64,000 nucleotides of DNA from CAZQRW01 sp964596115. GTDB taxonomy: Bacteria; Hydrothermota; UBA3072; B12-G15. Position numbers and translations under genes: made by a program. Position 1 is the first letter of the stretch. Every line of letters starts with the position of its first letter. Below the pieces are notes generated by a model. That model was not told the DNA's origin. It saw only the letters and a list, made by a program, of their open reading frames with translations, and did not search any database. Below, one piece after another: positions 51,354 through 59,785 of the stretch. The stretch is taken from contig CAZQRW010000001.1 of the NCBI GenBank assembly GCA_964596115.1, forward strand, positions 16,333-80,332. Direction: 5' to 3'.

Positions 51354-53006
51354 TTACCAGGCACCGCCTCCGCCGCCTCCACCACCTCCTCCAGAAAATC
51401 CACCACCCCCTGAAAACCCACTGGAACTACTGCTTGGGGCAGTCATTGAAGCAGACATTGTTCCCATCATATCACCAATTGAACTATTGATTGCTGAGAC
51501 ACTAATTATATTCGCGGTTACAATGGGGGAAACATACCAGTCAGGTGCTTGAACAGTGAGACCTTCAAATCTTTCTGCCCATTTATCTACAACTCCGAGG
51601 GCAATAGCATATGGCAAAAAATCAAAGAAGAGTGTTGGATTCTCTTCAAGCATTAATTTCAACTTTGGTTGTTCAACGCGCATAAGAAATTCTCTAAAAC
51701 CAAGAATTTTCCTTAGAGCCCTGATACCTTTTGGGGTTCTCTTTGGCATTCCTCTACTGAAGATTACAAGAATAATTCCCATAATAATAAGCGTGATTGC
51801 CCACTTTGGCGAGAACATAAATAAGAAACCTCCTCCAACAAAGAAGAAAATTCCAAAGGATATATAGCCTGCCCTTACCCCTTCTGGATTTCCATAAAAA
51901 TAACCATTCTTTGTGAGGATACTATAGAGTGATGATTTTACCTTTTTAACAGTAGGATAAAATTCACCCTTAAGCTCGCTTAATTTAAACTCGTTGCCAA
52001 ATTTCATAAGACCATTCAAAAAATCTGCTTCATGTTTTTTAAGGTTACTTGTATCCATTTTTGTAATTGTTATTTTGTAATCCTTGTTTTTGAGAAAGAA
52101 CAAAACCTTTGTTTCTATTTCTTCAATCTTCAGATAGCCTTTTGTAGCGAGATCAAATAATAATGATACAAGATCTTTATTATCTGCCCTTTCATCAAGA
52201 ATTATTCCCTGTTCAGCAGATGTGAGCTCCTTTATTGGCTCATACTGTGTCGCAACGGGACCTACCCTAAATTCTTTTCCTGAATTCCACCATCTGACAA
52301 ACATAAAAATAAAGAAAAGGAATGCAATGAAATAAGGAAAATTATTCTTCAATCTAAGAAAGAGAAGGAATGCGCCTGAAGGTTTAGTAAGAAAACCTTT
52401 TGGCAATTTAATATCGATAGTAACCCCAGAACCTGGATATACGTTTCCTGAAATGATTTCTACGCCTCTCTTTGATATTGACACAGAACCATTCTTCCCC
52501 TTTTCTCCTCTCCTCCCCGTATAGAACTTTACATCGGATGGATTCAACTTCAACTCCTTGTACAGGGTGAGAATTCCATGAACTGAATCAATAGCTGCCT
52601 CCCATTCATCACCTGTTATATTCCAGTACAACTCATCGTAATTTCTGAAGTATCTGGCAGCAAGGAGAACATTATATTTTATTTCGTATTTATGAACCCC
52701 TGAAATATAGACGTTTGGGTTTCCTATCTTTAACCTTAAATACTTTCTTCCGTAAGCCCTTCTATATAACTTTCTTACCCTTATTTTCTCTCCATCCATT
52801 TTGATATCATCTATTCTGAAACCAAGCTCAAAATTACCGAACTTTCCGCCGAGATCTATAGGAATATCCCTGAAAATTCCATGGTGCCTCTCTTGCCTAA
52901 AATCAACTGTAATATTCTCAGTTATTGTTAGGGAACCATCTTTATGTAGATTCATTAATGAATTGAAATCTTTTATATGCCACGAGAACAACAATAAGAT
53001 TATCAT
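51354..53006 (-). CDS. DUF2207 membrane protein with a glycine-rich tail
   Basis: This 550-residue protein has a DUF2207 domain: LTITENITVDFRQERHHGIFRDIPI at the start, and a helix FPYFIAFLFFIFMFVRWW at about 235. A cytosolic/winged part follows (LTSAEQGIILDERADNKDLVSLLFDLATKGYLKI), then a helical hairpin (GYISFGIFFFVGGGFLFMF). The C-terminal end is a run of serine and then glycine (SSSSSGFSGGGGFSG, ending in GGGAW). LemA and DUF2207/TPM proteins commonly pair, and here LemA overlaps by one base. The function of the pair is not settled. A Sec-type signal is likely at the start (MIILLLFSWHIKDF). Confidence 0.82.
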   Translation of the reverse strand: MIILLLFSWHIKDFNSLMNLHKDGSLTITENITVDFRQERHHGIFRDIPIDLGGKFGNFELGFRIDDIKMDGEKIRVRKLYRRAYGRKYLRLKIGNPNVYISGVHKYEIKYNVLLAARYFRNYDELYWNITGDEWEAAIDSVHGILTLYKELKLNPSDVKFYTGRRGEKGKNGSVSISKRGVEIISGNVYPGSGVTIDIKLPKGFLTKPSGAFLLFLRLKNNFPYFIAFLFFIFMFVRWWNSGKEFRVGPVATQYEPIKELTSAEQGIILDERADNKDLVSLLFDLATKGYLKIEEIETKVLFFLKNKDYKITITKMDTSNLKKHEADFLNGLMKFGNEFKLSELKGEFYPTVKKVKSSLYSILTKNGYFYGNPEGVRAGYISFGIFFFVGGGFLFMFSPKWAITLIIMGIILVIFSRGMPKRTPKGIRALRKILGFREFLMRVEQPKLKLMLEENPTLFFDFLPYAIALGVVDKWAERFEGLTVQAPDWYVSPIVTANIISVSAINSSIGDMMGTMSASMTAPSSSSSGFSGGGGFSGGGGGGGGGGAW

Positions 53007-53557
53007 CAGAATTTTACCTCTGGAACTGCCCTTTCTCTCTCTTCAATTTCAAAGAACTCCCTCTTGTTGAAATTAAAAATCCTCGCTATGATATTTGAAG
53101 GAAAAGATTCTACCTTTATATCAAGTTCTCTTACTACTGCGTTGTAGTATCTCCTTGCATTTTGTATTGCTTCCTCTATCTGATTCAATGTGTTCTGGAG
53201 TTCGAGAAAATTTTGATTTGCCTTGAGCTCAGGATAATTTTCAGCAACAGCGAAAAGTTGTCTTAGTGCAGCAGTTAGTGTATTTTCTGCTTTTGCCCTC
53301 TCGCCTGGTGATTTAGCAGTAGTGGCTTCTGCCCTTGCCTTTGTCACATTTTCGAATACCTCTCTTTCGTGTTTTGCATAACCCTTCACAGTATTTACAA
53401 TATTGGGTATGAGGTCATATCTTCTTTTCAATTGGACATCCACATCACTCCAGGCGTTATCTGTAAGATTTCTCAATCTTATAAATCCGTTGTAGACAGC
53501 AATGACCCAGATAATAATTAGTGCGGCAACTATTATAATAATCCATAGTCCTACCAT
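53006..53557 (-). CDS. lemA: LemA-family membrane protein
   Basis: This 183-residue protein has a single N-terminal helix (LWIIIIVAALIIIWVIAVYNGFI), then the LemA helical domain with NAWSDVDVQLKRRYDLIPNIVNTVKGYA and the end SFPSNIIARIFNFNKREFFEI, all strongly conserved in the family. LemA is a widespread envelope protein of unclear role, often next to DUF2207/TPM proteins, as here. It is the first gene of the ten-gene operon, with AGGAGG before the ATG. Confidence 0.92.
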   Translation of the reverse strand: MVGLWIIIIVAALIIIWVIAVYNGFIRLRNLTDNAWSDVDVQLKRRYDLIPNIVNTVKGYAKHEREVFENVTKARAEATTAKSPGERAKAENTLTAALRQLFAVAENYPELKANQNFLELQNTLNQIEEAIQNARRYYNAVVRELDIKVESFPSNIIARIFNFNKREFFEIEERERAVPEVKF

Positions 53558-53584
53558 ACTCTCCTCCTTGTGAAAGTTGGTATT

Positions 53585-53613
53585 ATAATACTGGATTTTT
53601 TAAATTTTGACAA
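53585..53613 (-). promoter_or_regulatory. Promoter of the lemA-comF operon
   Basis: TTGTCA, 17-base spacer and TATTAT on the minus strand (an overlapping TATAAT gives a 20-base spacer, which is too long). A leader of about 20 bases with AGGAGG follows. Confidence 0.5.
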
Positions 53614-53707
53614 GTGTTTTTTTTGCCCACGATTACGGGTATGTATTTTCCTGTTTTAACCCGTTACAATTAAAAAATGCAGATAACTACAATGTGAATT
53701 TTTTTTC

Positions 53708-53735
53708 TTGACAGAGAAGAGTTATATATTAAAAT
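53708..53735 (+). promoter_or_regulatory. Promoter of pckA
   Basis: Perfect TTGACA, 16-base spacer and TAAAAT (5 of 6), then a short leader with AAAGGAG before the ATG. Confidence 0.7.
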
Positions 53736-53754
53736 TGGAAAAAAGGAGATGAAT

Positions 53755-55539
53755 ATGGGAATTCGAACAAGACCCGAAAAGGCACTGAAGCCTTATAATG
53801 TTAAGTATTTAGAAAATCCTTCACAACAGGTATTGCGTGAAATGGCATTGAAGTATACCCCTGCAATACTCGTGAGTGCCTATGGCAATCTTGATAAAAT
53901 CACAATTAAGAAGGCAAGGGAGGCGAGATATACCTACATCGTAGCACCGGAATCCGATGCTGATAAATATTCCAGTAAGGTAATTTCAGCTGATAGGGCA
54001 GAAAAAATCATTGAGATTCAAAAAAAGTATATCGAAGACAGCGGTGAATTAATCCAGGTCGATGGTTATATTGGTCTTGATCCTGAATATACTGTAAAAG
54101 TACAATGGCTATATACGAGGGAAGCATCAAATCTTGCTGGTATGCAACAGATTCTTTCCTTCAGAAGAGAGATGATGGAAGACGAAAAACAATTGAAAGA
54201 GACCTTTGTACCATCTATGAGGGTTGTTATGACCCCCGGTCTCTTCCTCGAGGATATGCCTGGAAGGATGGCAGTAATCGTTGACCTTGAAAACTGGACG
54301 ACCTACGTAATAGGTTCAGACTACTTTGGGGAGAGTAAAAAGGGAATGCTTAGAATGTTGAATGAATGGGTTTATCAAAGAGGTGGTCTGGTTCTCCATG
54401 CTGGTGCAAAAATAGTTAAAATAGGTGAGAAACGTGTAACCTTGGGTGTGATGGGTCTATCCGGCACAGGAAAGACAACCACTACATTTTCAAAACAGGG
54501 AGAATTGACTCAGCCGCTTCAGGATGATATGGTCTGCTTCTGGCCTGGAGGCAAATTTACTATTACTGAGAATGGTTGCTTTGCAAAGACTTTTGGGCTG
54601 AAAAAGGAATCTGAACCCATAATTTATAAAGGAACGATTGCGCCATCAGCCTGGGTCGAAAATGGTTATATGGACGAGAATGGCTACTTTGATTTTTCAA
54701 AACAGATTTTGAACCCAGTAGAGGTTAAAAGATACAGAGATATATTTATTCAAACAGGTTCTGACCCCAGGAATGTAGATGCATATATAAGTGGAAGGGT
54801 AAAAGTTGAAGAGGTTGTGGATGAGTATAATATTCCCAAAGATGGGTGGGATTTTGTTGTCTGGACACAGAACGGAAGATCAATCATTCCAATGAAAGAT
54901 ATAGAAGGAGCAGCAGATCCACATGATGTGCCTCCAGTAAAGTTTATGGGTATGTTAAATAGAGATGAGGGAAGAGATGCAGCCACACCGGGTATAATAA
55001 AATTTAAAAATCCTGAGCAAGCTGCTGGGTATTTTATGCTTGGTGAGACCTCCAAGACATCAGCTGCAGGGAAAGAAAGGGGAAAAACGAGATCCCCATT
55101 CACTCAACCATTCTTCCCCAGGGCATTTGGTCTTCAGCCAGAGAGATTTTCTGAGCTTGCCGCCCAGGTTCCTGACCTGGTAAACTGGTTAATGAATACA
55201 GGGTATATTGGTGGAGACCAGAATGATGAAAAGGAAGGGAAGGCACTTAAAGTAAAGATAATGCATTCATCTGCAATGCTGGAGGCAATGCTTTCAGGAA
55301 ATGTCAAATGGAAAGAAGATCCAGATTTTCATTATTTGATAGTTGATGTTGATGCCCCAGAAAATAAAGGACTTCTCAATAAAGTCCCCCCTGAAATATT
55401 GAACCCTGTCCTTTACTATAAAAAAGTGGGAAGGATAGAGGAATATAGGGATTGGGTTAAGAGGATGAAGATCGAGAGAAAAGAATTTCTTGAAAAATAT
55501 AAGGTTGATCCAAAGGTAATAAGAGAAATATCTGGATAG
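53755..55539 (+). CDS. pckA: Phosphoenolpyruvate carboxykinase (ATP type)
   Basis: PckA converts oxaloacetate and ATP to phosphoenolpyruvate, CO2 and ADP (or the reverse). It has the P-loop GLSGTGKTTTT (about residues 234-244), LQDDMVCFWPGG for the kinase-2 Asp pair, NGCFAKTFGLKKESEP and the C-terminal region with TSKTSAAGKERGKTRSPFTQPFFP. At 594 residues it is longer and more divergent than E. coli PckA (540). Of two nearby ATGs, the second is preferred because it lies six bases after the AAAGGAG site. It is monocistronic with its own promoter and terminator. Confidence 0.86.
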   Translation: MGIRTRPEKALKPYNVKYLENPSQQVLREMALKYTPAILVSAYGNLDKITIKKAREARYTYIVAPESDADKYSSKVISADRAEKIIEIQKKYIEDSGELIQVDGYIGLDPEYTVKVQWLYTREASNLAGMQQILSFRREMMEDEKQLKETFVPSMRVVMTPGLFLEDMPGRMAVIVDLENWTTYVIGSDYFGESKKGMLRMLNEWVYQRGGLVLHAGAKIVKIGEKRVTLGVMGLSGTGKTTTTFSKQGELTQPLQDDMVCFWPGGKFTITENGCFAKTFGLKKESEPIIYKGTIAPSAWVENGYMDENGYFDFSKQILNPVEVKRYRDIFIQTGSDPRNVDAYISGRVKVEEVVDEYNIPKDGWDFVVWTQNGRSIIPMKDIEGAADPHDVPPVKFMGMLNRDEGRDAATPGIIKFKNPEQAAGYFMLGETSKTSAAGKERGKTRSPFTQPFFPRAFGLQPERFSELAAQVPDLVNWLMNTGYIGGDQNDEKEGKALKVKIMHSSAMLEAMLSGNVKWKEDPDFHYLIVDVDAPENKGLLNKVPPEILNPVLYYKKVGRIEEYRDWVKRMKIERKEFLEKYKVDPKVIREISG

Positions 55540-55547
55540 AGGGATCA

Positions 55548-55577
55548 AAGGGGGCGTTTGCCCCCTTCTAAATTTTT
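55548..55577 (+). terminator. Rho-independent terminator of pckA
   Basis: An eight-base stem (AAGGGGGC/GCCCCCTT) with a four-base loop is followed by CTAAATTTTT, nine bases after the pckA stop. Confidence 0.85.
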
Positions 55578-55581
55578 CTAC

Positions 55582-55609
55582 TTGACAAACATATATAAAT
55601 TGTTACATT
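55582..55609 (+). promoter_or_regulatory. Promoter of the cold-shock gene
   Basis: Perfect TTGACA, 16-base spacer and TACATT. The leader is about 25 bases with an AAAAGGAGG site; it is too short for an E. coli cspA-type thermosensor. Confidence 0.65.
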
Positions 55610-55641
55610 CATTAAACAATTAAAAAGGAGGTTTCAGAAGT

Positions 55642-55842
55642 ATGGCACGTGGCAAGGTTAAATGGTTTAATGACAAGAAGGGTTATGGCTTTATCGCCAT
55701 GGAAGATGGAACAGATGTTTTTGTCCACTATTCTTCAATTCAAGGTGATGGTTACAAAACTTTGAAAGAAGGCGATGATGTTGAGTTTGACATTATTCAA
55801 GGAGAAAAAGGTCCGAAAGCAGATAATGTAGTTAAAATTTAA
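55642..55842 (+). CDS. cspA: Cold-shock domain protein (CspA family)
   Basis: This 66-residue single-domain nucleic-acid chaperone has both RNA-binding motifs: KWFNDKKGYGFIAMEDG (RNP1 KGYGFI) and DVFVHYSSI (RNP2 VFVHY). The length is standard. AAAAGGAGG lies upstream of the ATG with a slightly long gap (GTTTCAGAAGT). A strong terminator follows about 20 bases after the stop, so the gene is monocistronic. Whether it responds to cold or is constitutive cannot be read. Confidence 0.96.
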   Translation: MARGKVKWFNDKKGYGFIAMEDGTDVFVHYSSIQGDGYKTLKEGDDVEFDIIQGEKGPKADNVVKI

Positions 55843-55862
55843 TAAAGCCATAGCAGAACCTG

Positions 55863-55889
55863 AACCCCGGGTTTCCCCCGGGGTTTTTT
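55863..55889 (+). terminator. Rho-independent terminator of the cold-shock gene
   Basis: A nine-base stem (AACCCCGGG/CCCGGGGTT) with a five-base loop is followed by a T run. It ends just before the -35 box of the next gene. Confidence 0.88.
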
Positions 55890-55891
55890 AT

Positions 55892-55920
55892 TTGACAGAA
55901 AATAGATAATCAATTATATT
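55892..55920 (+). promoter_or_regulatory. Leaderless promoter of the GT9-like gene
   Basis: Perfect TTGACA, 17-base spacer and TATATT (5 of 6), then exactly six bases (GGGACT) and the ATG at 55927. There is no room for a Shine-Dalgarno. The -35 box begins three bases after the preceding terminator. Confidence 0.7.
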
Positions 55921-55926
55921 GGGACT

Positions 55927-56658
55927 ATGATAAATATCAGGAAAGGTGTACTTACAGAAATAAGAAAGATAATGGTAGTCCCCTCATTAAATGAAGGAGA
56001 AACGTTGTTCTCAATACCACTTGTAAATGCAATCAGTAAGCACTTTTATATATCAGTAATTCTTCCTGAAAAGCTAATGGAACTGAGAAGATTTTTTGAA
56101 GTGCCCCTTGTTTTTATTCCTGACAATATATCTATAGTAAAATTTATTAAAATAAAAGGCCAGTATCATTATAATAAACCTGATCTTCTAATCTTATTTG
56201 ATTATAAATATCTCTGGGCATTAAAAAGGATATTCTCTCCTCGGTTTACCCTTGGTGTTAATGGGGAGGAAAAAATAAATATAGTGTTTAAGATAGGGCT
56301 TCAACCATTGAACCAGAAGTTTGAGAGGATCGTTGAACTATTGGGAATAAATGCGAAAGAAATAAGATTTCCTATCAATAGAAAGAGGAAGACTGTATTT
56401 GGGATTTCACTTAATGATAACGCAATAAGTGTTGATGGTGTAAAGGAGATTCATACACCCAATGACCTTGGAAAAATATCCCATCTTATTGCTACAAAGG
56501 GAAGAATGGCTGAGATAGCATACGTAGAAGGTAAAAAATTGATTCTCCTGTTAAGAAGGGAGGACAAATTTATCCCCCCCGAGGATGTGAGGATTGTAAG
56601 ATATACTGGCAATCTTGAAACAAAGACAATAGAAAGACTTATTTCTGAATTTGAATAA
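55927..56658 (+). CDS. Short glycosyltransferase-9 (heptosyltransferase)-like protein
   Basis: The first half of this 243-residue protein reads like the N-terminal domain of GT9 enzymes: KIMVVPSLNEGETLFSIPLVNAISKHFYISVIL, which follows the usual pattern of start strand, phosphate loop and target helix. The C-terminal nucleotide-sugar domain of GT9 (about 150 more residues) is not recognisable, so it may be a divergent or reduced enzyme. It overlaps the next glycosyltransferase by one base. A role in lipopolysaccharide or surface glycan assembly is inference. Confidence 0.5.
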   Translation: MINIRKGVLTEIRKIMVVPSLNEGETLFSIPLVNAISKHFYISVILPEKLMELRRFFEVPLVFIPDNISIVKFIKIKGQYHYNKPDLLILFDYKYLWALKRIFSPRFTLGVNGEEKINIVFKIGLQPLNQKFERIVELLGINAKEIRFPINRKRKTVFGISLNDNAISVDGVKEIHTPNDLGKISHLIATKGRMAEIAYVEGKKLILLLRREDKFIPPEDVRIVRYTGNLETKTIERLISEFE

Positions 56659-57722
56659 TGAGGATATTACACATTTCTTCTGAGAACACTGCGGGGGTGC
56701 CTTTAACCCTTGTAAGGGTTGAAAAAGAGAAAGGTTTTTATTCGAGACTTATGACATATTTTAAAAGCCCTCACAGTCATGGTGATGATCTGGTATTAAA
56801 TCTTCCCTTTTCTAATACCAGAAATCTCTTAAAAATCAAAAAAATTTTTCGGTTAGGAACCTATGAAAAAGGTAAAATAATAAAGGAATTACCAGTATGG
56901 CACCCCAATAAATTGGAAAGGGTTTTCTATGACGTAAGGGATAAAATCTGGGAAAACAAGATTGGTAAATACATCGATTTTATCTATTCTTTTGACATTT
57001 ATATCCTTGAGGGTGGTCTTGGTCTTCTACGCTCCGGTAAAATAATAAAAGATCTAAAAAGAAAGGGTAAAAAGATTGGCATAATTTATATGGGTTCAGA
57101 TCTACGTATTAGAGGCGCAATTGAAGAAATTGAAGATTTGGCTGATAAAATATTTACTGTTGAACTGGATCACACATTATTTCATAAATGTGCGGAGTAC
57201 ATCTTCTTTCCCTTTGAAGTGTATAAATTTAAAATGAAGGAATTTAAAAAAGGAAGGGATATTACAATATGCCAGGCTCCCACAAATAGATATCTAAAGG
57301 GAACAAAATATCTTATAAAAGCCTACAATTCTTTAAGAGAGAAATATCCGATAATGTTGGATATAATGGAAAATCTTCCACATAAAGAGGTTTTAAAGAG
57401 GAAATTTTATGAATGCGATATCCTTGTAGATCAACTGACAGATCTGGGAGGTTTTGGCTATGGGATAAATTCACTTGAGGCACTCTCTATGGGTATTCCT
57501 TGTATAACATATCTGAACCCCTCATATGAGTCCTTTATACCTGATCATCCATTCATAAATGCAAATCCTGGGGATCTAAGGGATAAACTGGAAGATCTTA
57601 TTGTCAATGAAGATATTCGGAGGGTGAAGGGAATATATGGAAGGGAATGGGTTCAGAAATACCACGATGCAAGAAATGTAGATGATAAGATTTTGAATAA
57701 ACTTATTGGTCATAAGGTTTAA
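56658..57722 (+). CDS. Glycosyltransferase (GT4-like)
   Basis: This 354-residue protein has a GT-B-like layout. Its N-terminus (MRILHISSENTAGVPLTLVRVEKEKG) is a Rossmann start. The C-terminal donor-binding part has YECDILVDQLTDLGGFGYGINSLEALSMGIPCITYL, with the acidic residues and E-x-x-x-x-x-G order typical of GT4. It ends in IYGREWVQKYHDARNV, also GT4-like. It probably adds a sugar to a surface glycan together with the upstream gene. The start overlaps that gene's stop by one base (TAATG). Confidence 0.7.
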   Translation: MRILHISSENTAGVPLTLVRVEKEKGFYSRLMTYFKSPHSHGDDLVLNLPFSNTRNLLKIKKIFRLGTYEKGKIIKELPVWHPNKLERVFYDVRDKIWENKIGKYIDFIYSFDIYILEGGLGLLRSGKIIKDLKRKGKKIGIIYMGSDLRIRGAIEEIEDLADKIFTVELDHTLFHKCAEYIFFPFEVYKFKMKEFKKGRDITICQAPTNRYLKGTKYLIKAYNSLREKYPIMLDIMENLPHKEVLKRKFYECDILVDQLTDLGGFGYGINSLEALSMGIPCITYLNPSYESFIPDHPFINANPGDLRDKLEDLIVNEDIRRVKGIYGREWVQKYHDARNVDDKILNKLIGHKV

Positions 57723-57767
57723 CAAAAAAATAAAGGTTTCCATTGTAAGAAAACTTTCTTTAATACT

Positions 57768-57998
57768 TCATAAAAATTGTAAAACAATTCTTGGTTTTCC
57801 ATTAAGAGCGACCCATCCTGCAATTCCTTCACCCATTGGAACTGGAAGTTCCTTTAATCTTTCGCTCGCCTTTGCATTTAAAAGATTTTCTGCACTCTCA
57901 AGAAGGAGGCTTAAGGTTTTATCTACATCATGAACAGTGGAAAGGTATGAACCTAATCTTAATATAATATCCAGCTCTTTTTTACTTATTTTTCTCAT
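57768..57998 (-). pseudogene. Remnant of a GAF-domain gene with an internal deletion
   Basis: The 76-residue frame reads as a GAF domain start (LGSYLSTVHDVDKTLSLLLESAENLLNAKAS), then jumps to ERLKELPVPMGEGIAGWVALNGKPRIV, which in intact GAF domains comes about 25 residues later. The middle strands are lost, and the protein stops at LQFL, before the rest of the domain. It probably derives from a larger sensor (kinase or sigma-54 regulator) gene. It stands alone on the minus strand. It could be a tiny functional protein, but decay is more likely. Confidence 0.5.
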
Positions 57999-58034
57999 TT
58001 TGATTTAGTAAGTTTTATTATACGTATAATTATT

Positions 58035-59000
58035 CTATACACTGAACCTTATTAATAGCACATCACCGTCATTTACAATATAATCTTTGCTCTCAAGTCT
58101 AATTAGTCCTCTCTCCTTTGCACTTTTTTCACTACCTATATTTATAAGTTTTTCATAGGAGATGACCTCTGCCCTGATAAATCCACGTTCGAGATCAGAA
58201 TGGATTAATCCAGCTGCTTTCTTTGCAGTTATCCCTTTGCGTATACTCCAGGCTCTAACCTCTCTTGGGCCCATTGTAAAGAAAGTTATTAAGCCAAGTT
58301 CATTGTATATTTCTCTGATAATCTTTCCAGTAATTGGTTCATCTATACCAAGCTCTTTATAGAAGTCATCTCTTTCCTCCTCTGGGAGTTCAGCAATCTC
58401 CAGCTCAGTTTTGCCAGGGGCAAAAAGAAGAGGAAAATCAGATTCAATATTTTGATACTTTTTTCCCTCCTTAATATTAACTACAAAGAATATAGGTTTA
58501 GCGCTTATAAATGAATAACCCTTTAATTTGTTCACATCTATTTCTGTACTCTTTTTTATAGGGATGCCATTGTTGAGCACTTTACTTATCTTTTCAAGTT
58601 CTTTTTTCTCCTTTTCGCTTTCTCTGTTATGTGTCTTCTCAAGTTTTTTGAGTTTTTTTTCTACAATTTCAAGGTCCTTAATTACCATATCATCTATGAT
58701 TTCCTGGATATTTCTCTCGATATCTACATTTTCTGCATAGGCTCCTATAACGCAGAGATAACCATCAGCGTTTCTAATGTCTTCAATAGTATAATCAATT
58801 TTGTCTGTATCAATAAACTCAATTGTTGCATAAACCTTTCTTGCGGAAGGGTAGAATTTATGAAGTTCATCAACTCTCTTATCTGGCACATTGACAATTC
58901 CCAACCTTTCTCTTTTCCCGTGTAAACCATGTGCCCCGGTAATGGCATTGAATATTGTACTCTTACCAGCCCCCGGTTTTCCGATTATTGCTATTATCAT
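58035..59000 (-). CDS. YchF/Obg-family P-loop GTPase/ATPase
   Basis: This 321-residue protein has the G1 loop IAIIGKPGAGKSTIFNAITG, a switch-like segment LGIVNVPDKRVDELHKFYPSARKVYATIEFIDT, an A-domain coiled coil (VIKDLEIVEKKLKKLEK) and a C-terminal TGS domain (TFFTMGPREVRAWSIRKGITAKKAAGLIHSDLERGFIRAEVI). It is shorter than YchF (363), mostly before and around the G4 region, where the usual NVDE-like motif reads VVNIKEGKKY. YchF binds ATP and the ribosome. It overlaps the nitrilase gene by four bases. A YchF-like paralogue rather than YchF itself is possible. Confidence 0.78.
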   Translation of the reverse strand: MIIAIIGKPGAGKSTIFNAITGAHGLHGKRERLGIVNVPDKRVDELHKFYPSARKVYATIEFIDTDKIDYTIEDIRNADGYLCVIGAYAENVDIERNIQEIIDDMVIKDLEIVEKKLKKLEKTHNRESEKEKKELEKISKVLNNGIPIKKSTEIDVNKLKGYSFISAKPIFFVVNIKEGKKYQNIESDFPLLFAPGKTELEIAELPEEERDDFYKELGIDEPITGKIIREIYNELGLITFFTMGPREVRAWSIRKGITAKKAAGLIHSDLERGFIRAEVISYEKLINIGSEKSAKERGLIRLESKDYIVNDGDVLLIRFSV

Positions 59001-59785
59001 AATTTATATACCTCTGGTCTTCTGTCAGTAATAATATTATTTTTTTCATTAATCCATTTTGCATTCGCCTCTTCAGGGATAATATCTATGGAGAAAATAC
59101 CGACTGTGTCTCTACCAACTTTCAATAATCTTTTACCACCAGGGCCGACGATCTGACTTTCTCCTGTGAATCTATACTCCATTTTTCCATGTTTTTCATT
59201 ACCGATTCGATTAGCTGTAACGATGAAAACTCTATTCTCGATTGATCTTGTGATCATAGCATCCTGACAATAAGGGAGAACTAGATTGGATAGGTGAAGA
59301 ATAACCTGAGCACCTTTTAATGTAAGGGTTCTCATTGCTTCTGGAAAGAGCCAGTCAAAGCAGACTAATTGCCCAAATTTAACGCCTTTATATTCGAATA
59401 TATTCAGATTTTTTCCTGGCTCAAATATGTCTTTTTCATTATAAAAAAGATGGACCTTTCTATAGATATCCAGTATACCCTGTGGAGTAATAAACAAAGC
59501 TGAGTTAAAGATATTTTTACCATTCCTTTCAAGAAAACCAGCGGAAATAGCAATATTATGCTTCTTAGAGATATCGAGCAATCCATTACTCAGTTCTCCT
59601 GGAATCTCTTCAGATAATAAGACCGCCTCTTTTTTATTAATGAATGTGTAGCCTGTAAATGCCAATTCCGGTAGAACAAGGACTTCCGGCAGTGGATTTG
59701 TTTTCTTTAACGTATTTACAAGTAATTCCAGATTTTTCTCTTTATTGCCAAAAATTGGCGCGAACTGAAGAAAACCTATTCTCAT
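58997..59785 (-). CDS. Carbon-nitrogen hydrolase (nitrilase superfamily)
   Basis: This 262-residue enzyme has the Glu-Lys-Cys triad of the superfamily: Glu in LVLPELAFTGY, Lys in IYRKVHLF and Cys in GQLVCFDWLFPEAMR. The FGQLVCFDWLFPE context is often seen in omega-amidases and N-carbamoyl-type amidases; the substrate is not assignable. It overlaps both neighbours by four bases and sits between an M42 peptidase and a YchF-like gene, possibly for peptide or amide breakdown. Confidence 0.85.
   Translation of the reverse strand: MRIGFLQFAPIFGNKEKNLELLVNTLKKTNPLPEVLVLPELAFTGYTFINKKEAVLLSEEIPGELSNGLLDISKKHNIAISAGFLERNGKNIFNSALFITPQGILDIYRKVHLFYNEKDIFEPGKNLNIFEYKGVKFGQLVCFDWLFPEAMRTLTLKGAQVILHLSNLVLPYCQDAMITRSIENRVFIVTANRIGNEKHGKMEYRFTGESQIVGPGGKRLLKVGRDTVGIFSIDIIPEEANAKWINEKNNIITDRRPEVYKL

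Noticed and set aside
51354..51420. Tandem DNA repeat (CCGCCTCCACC-type)
   Set aside because: It is the coding sequence of the glycine-rich tail of the DUF2207 protein, not an independent repeat element.
55610..55641. Cold-shock RNA thermometer in the csp leader
   Set aside because: The leader is only about 25 bases, too short for the known cspA structure.
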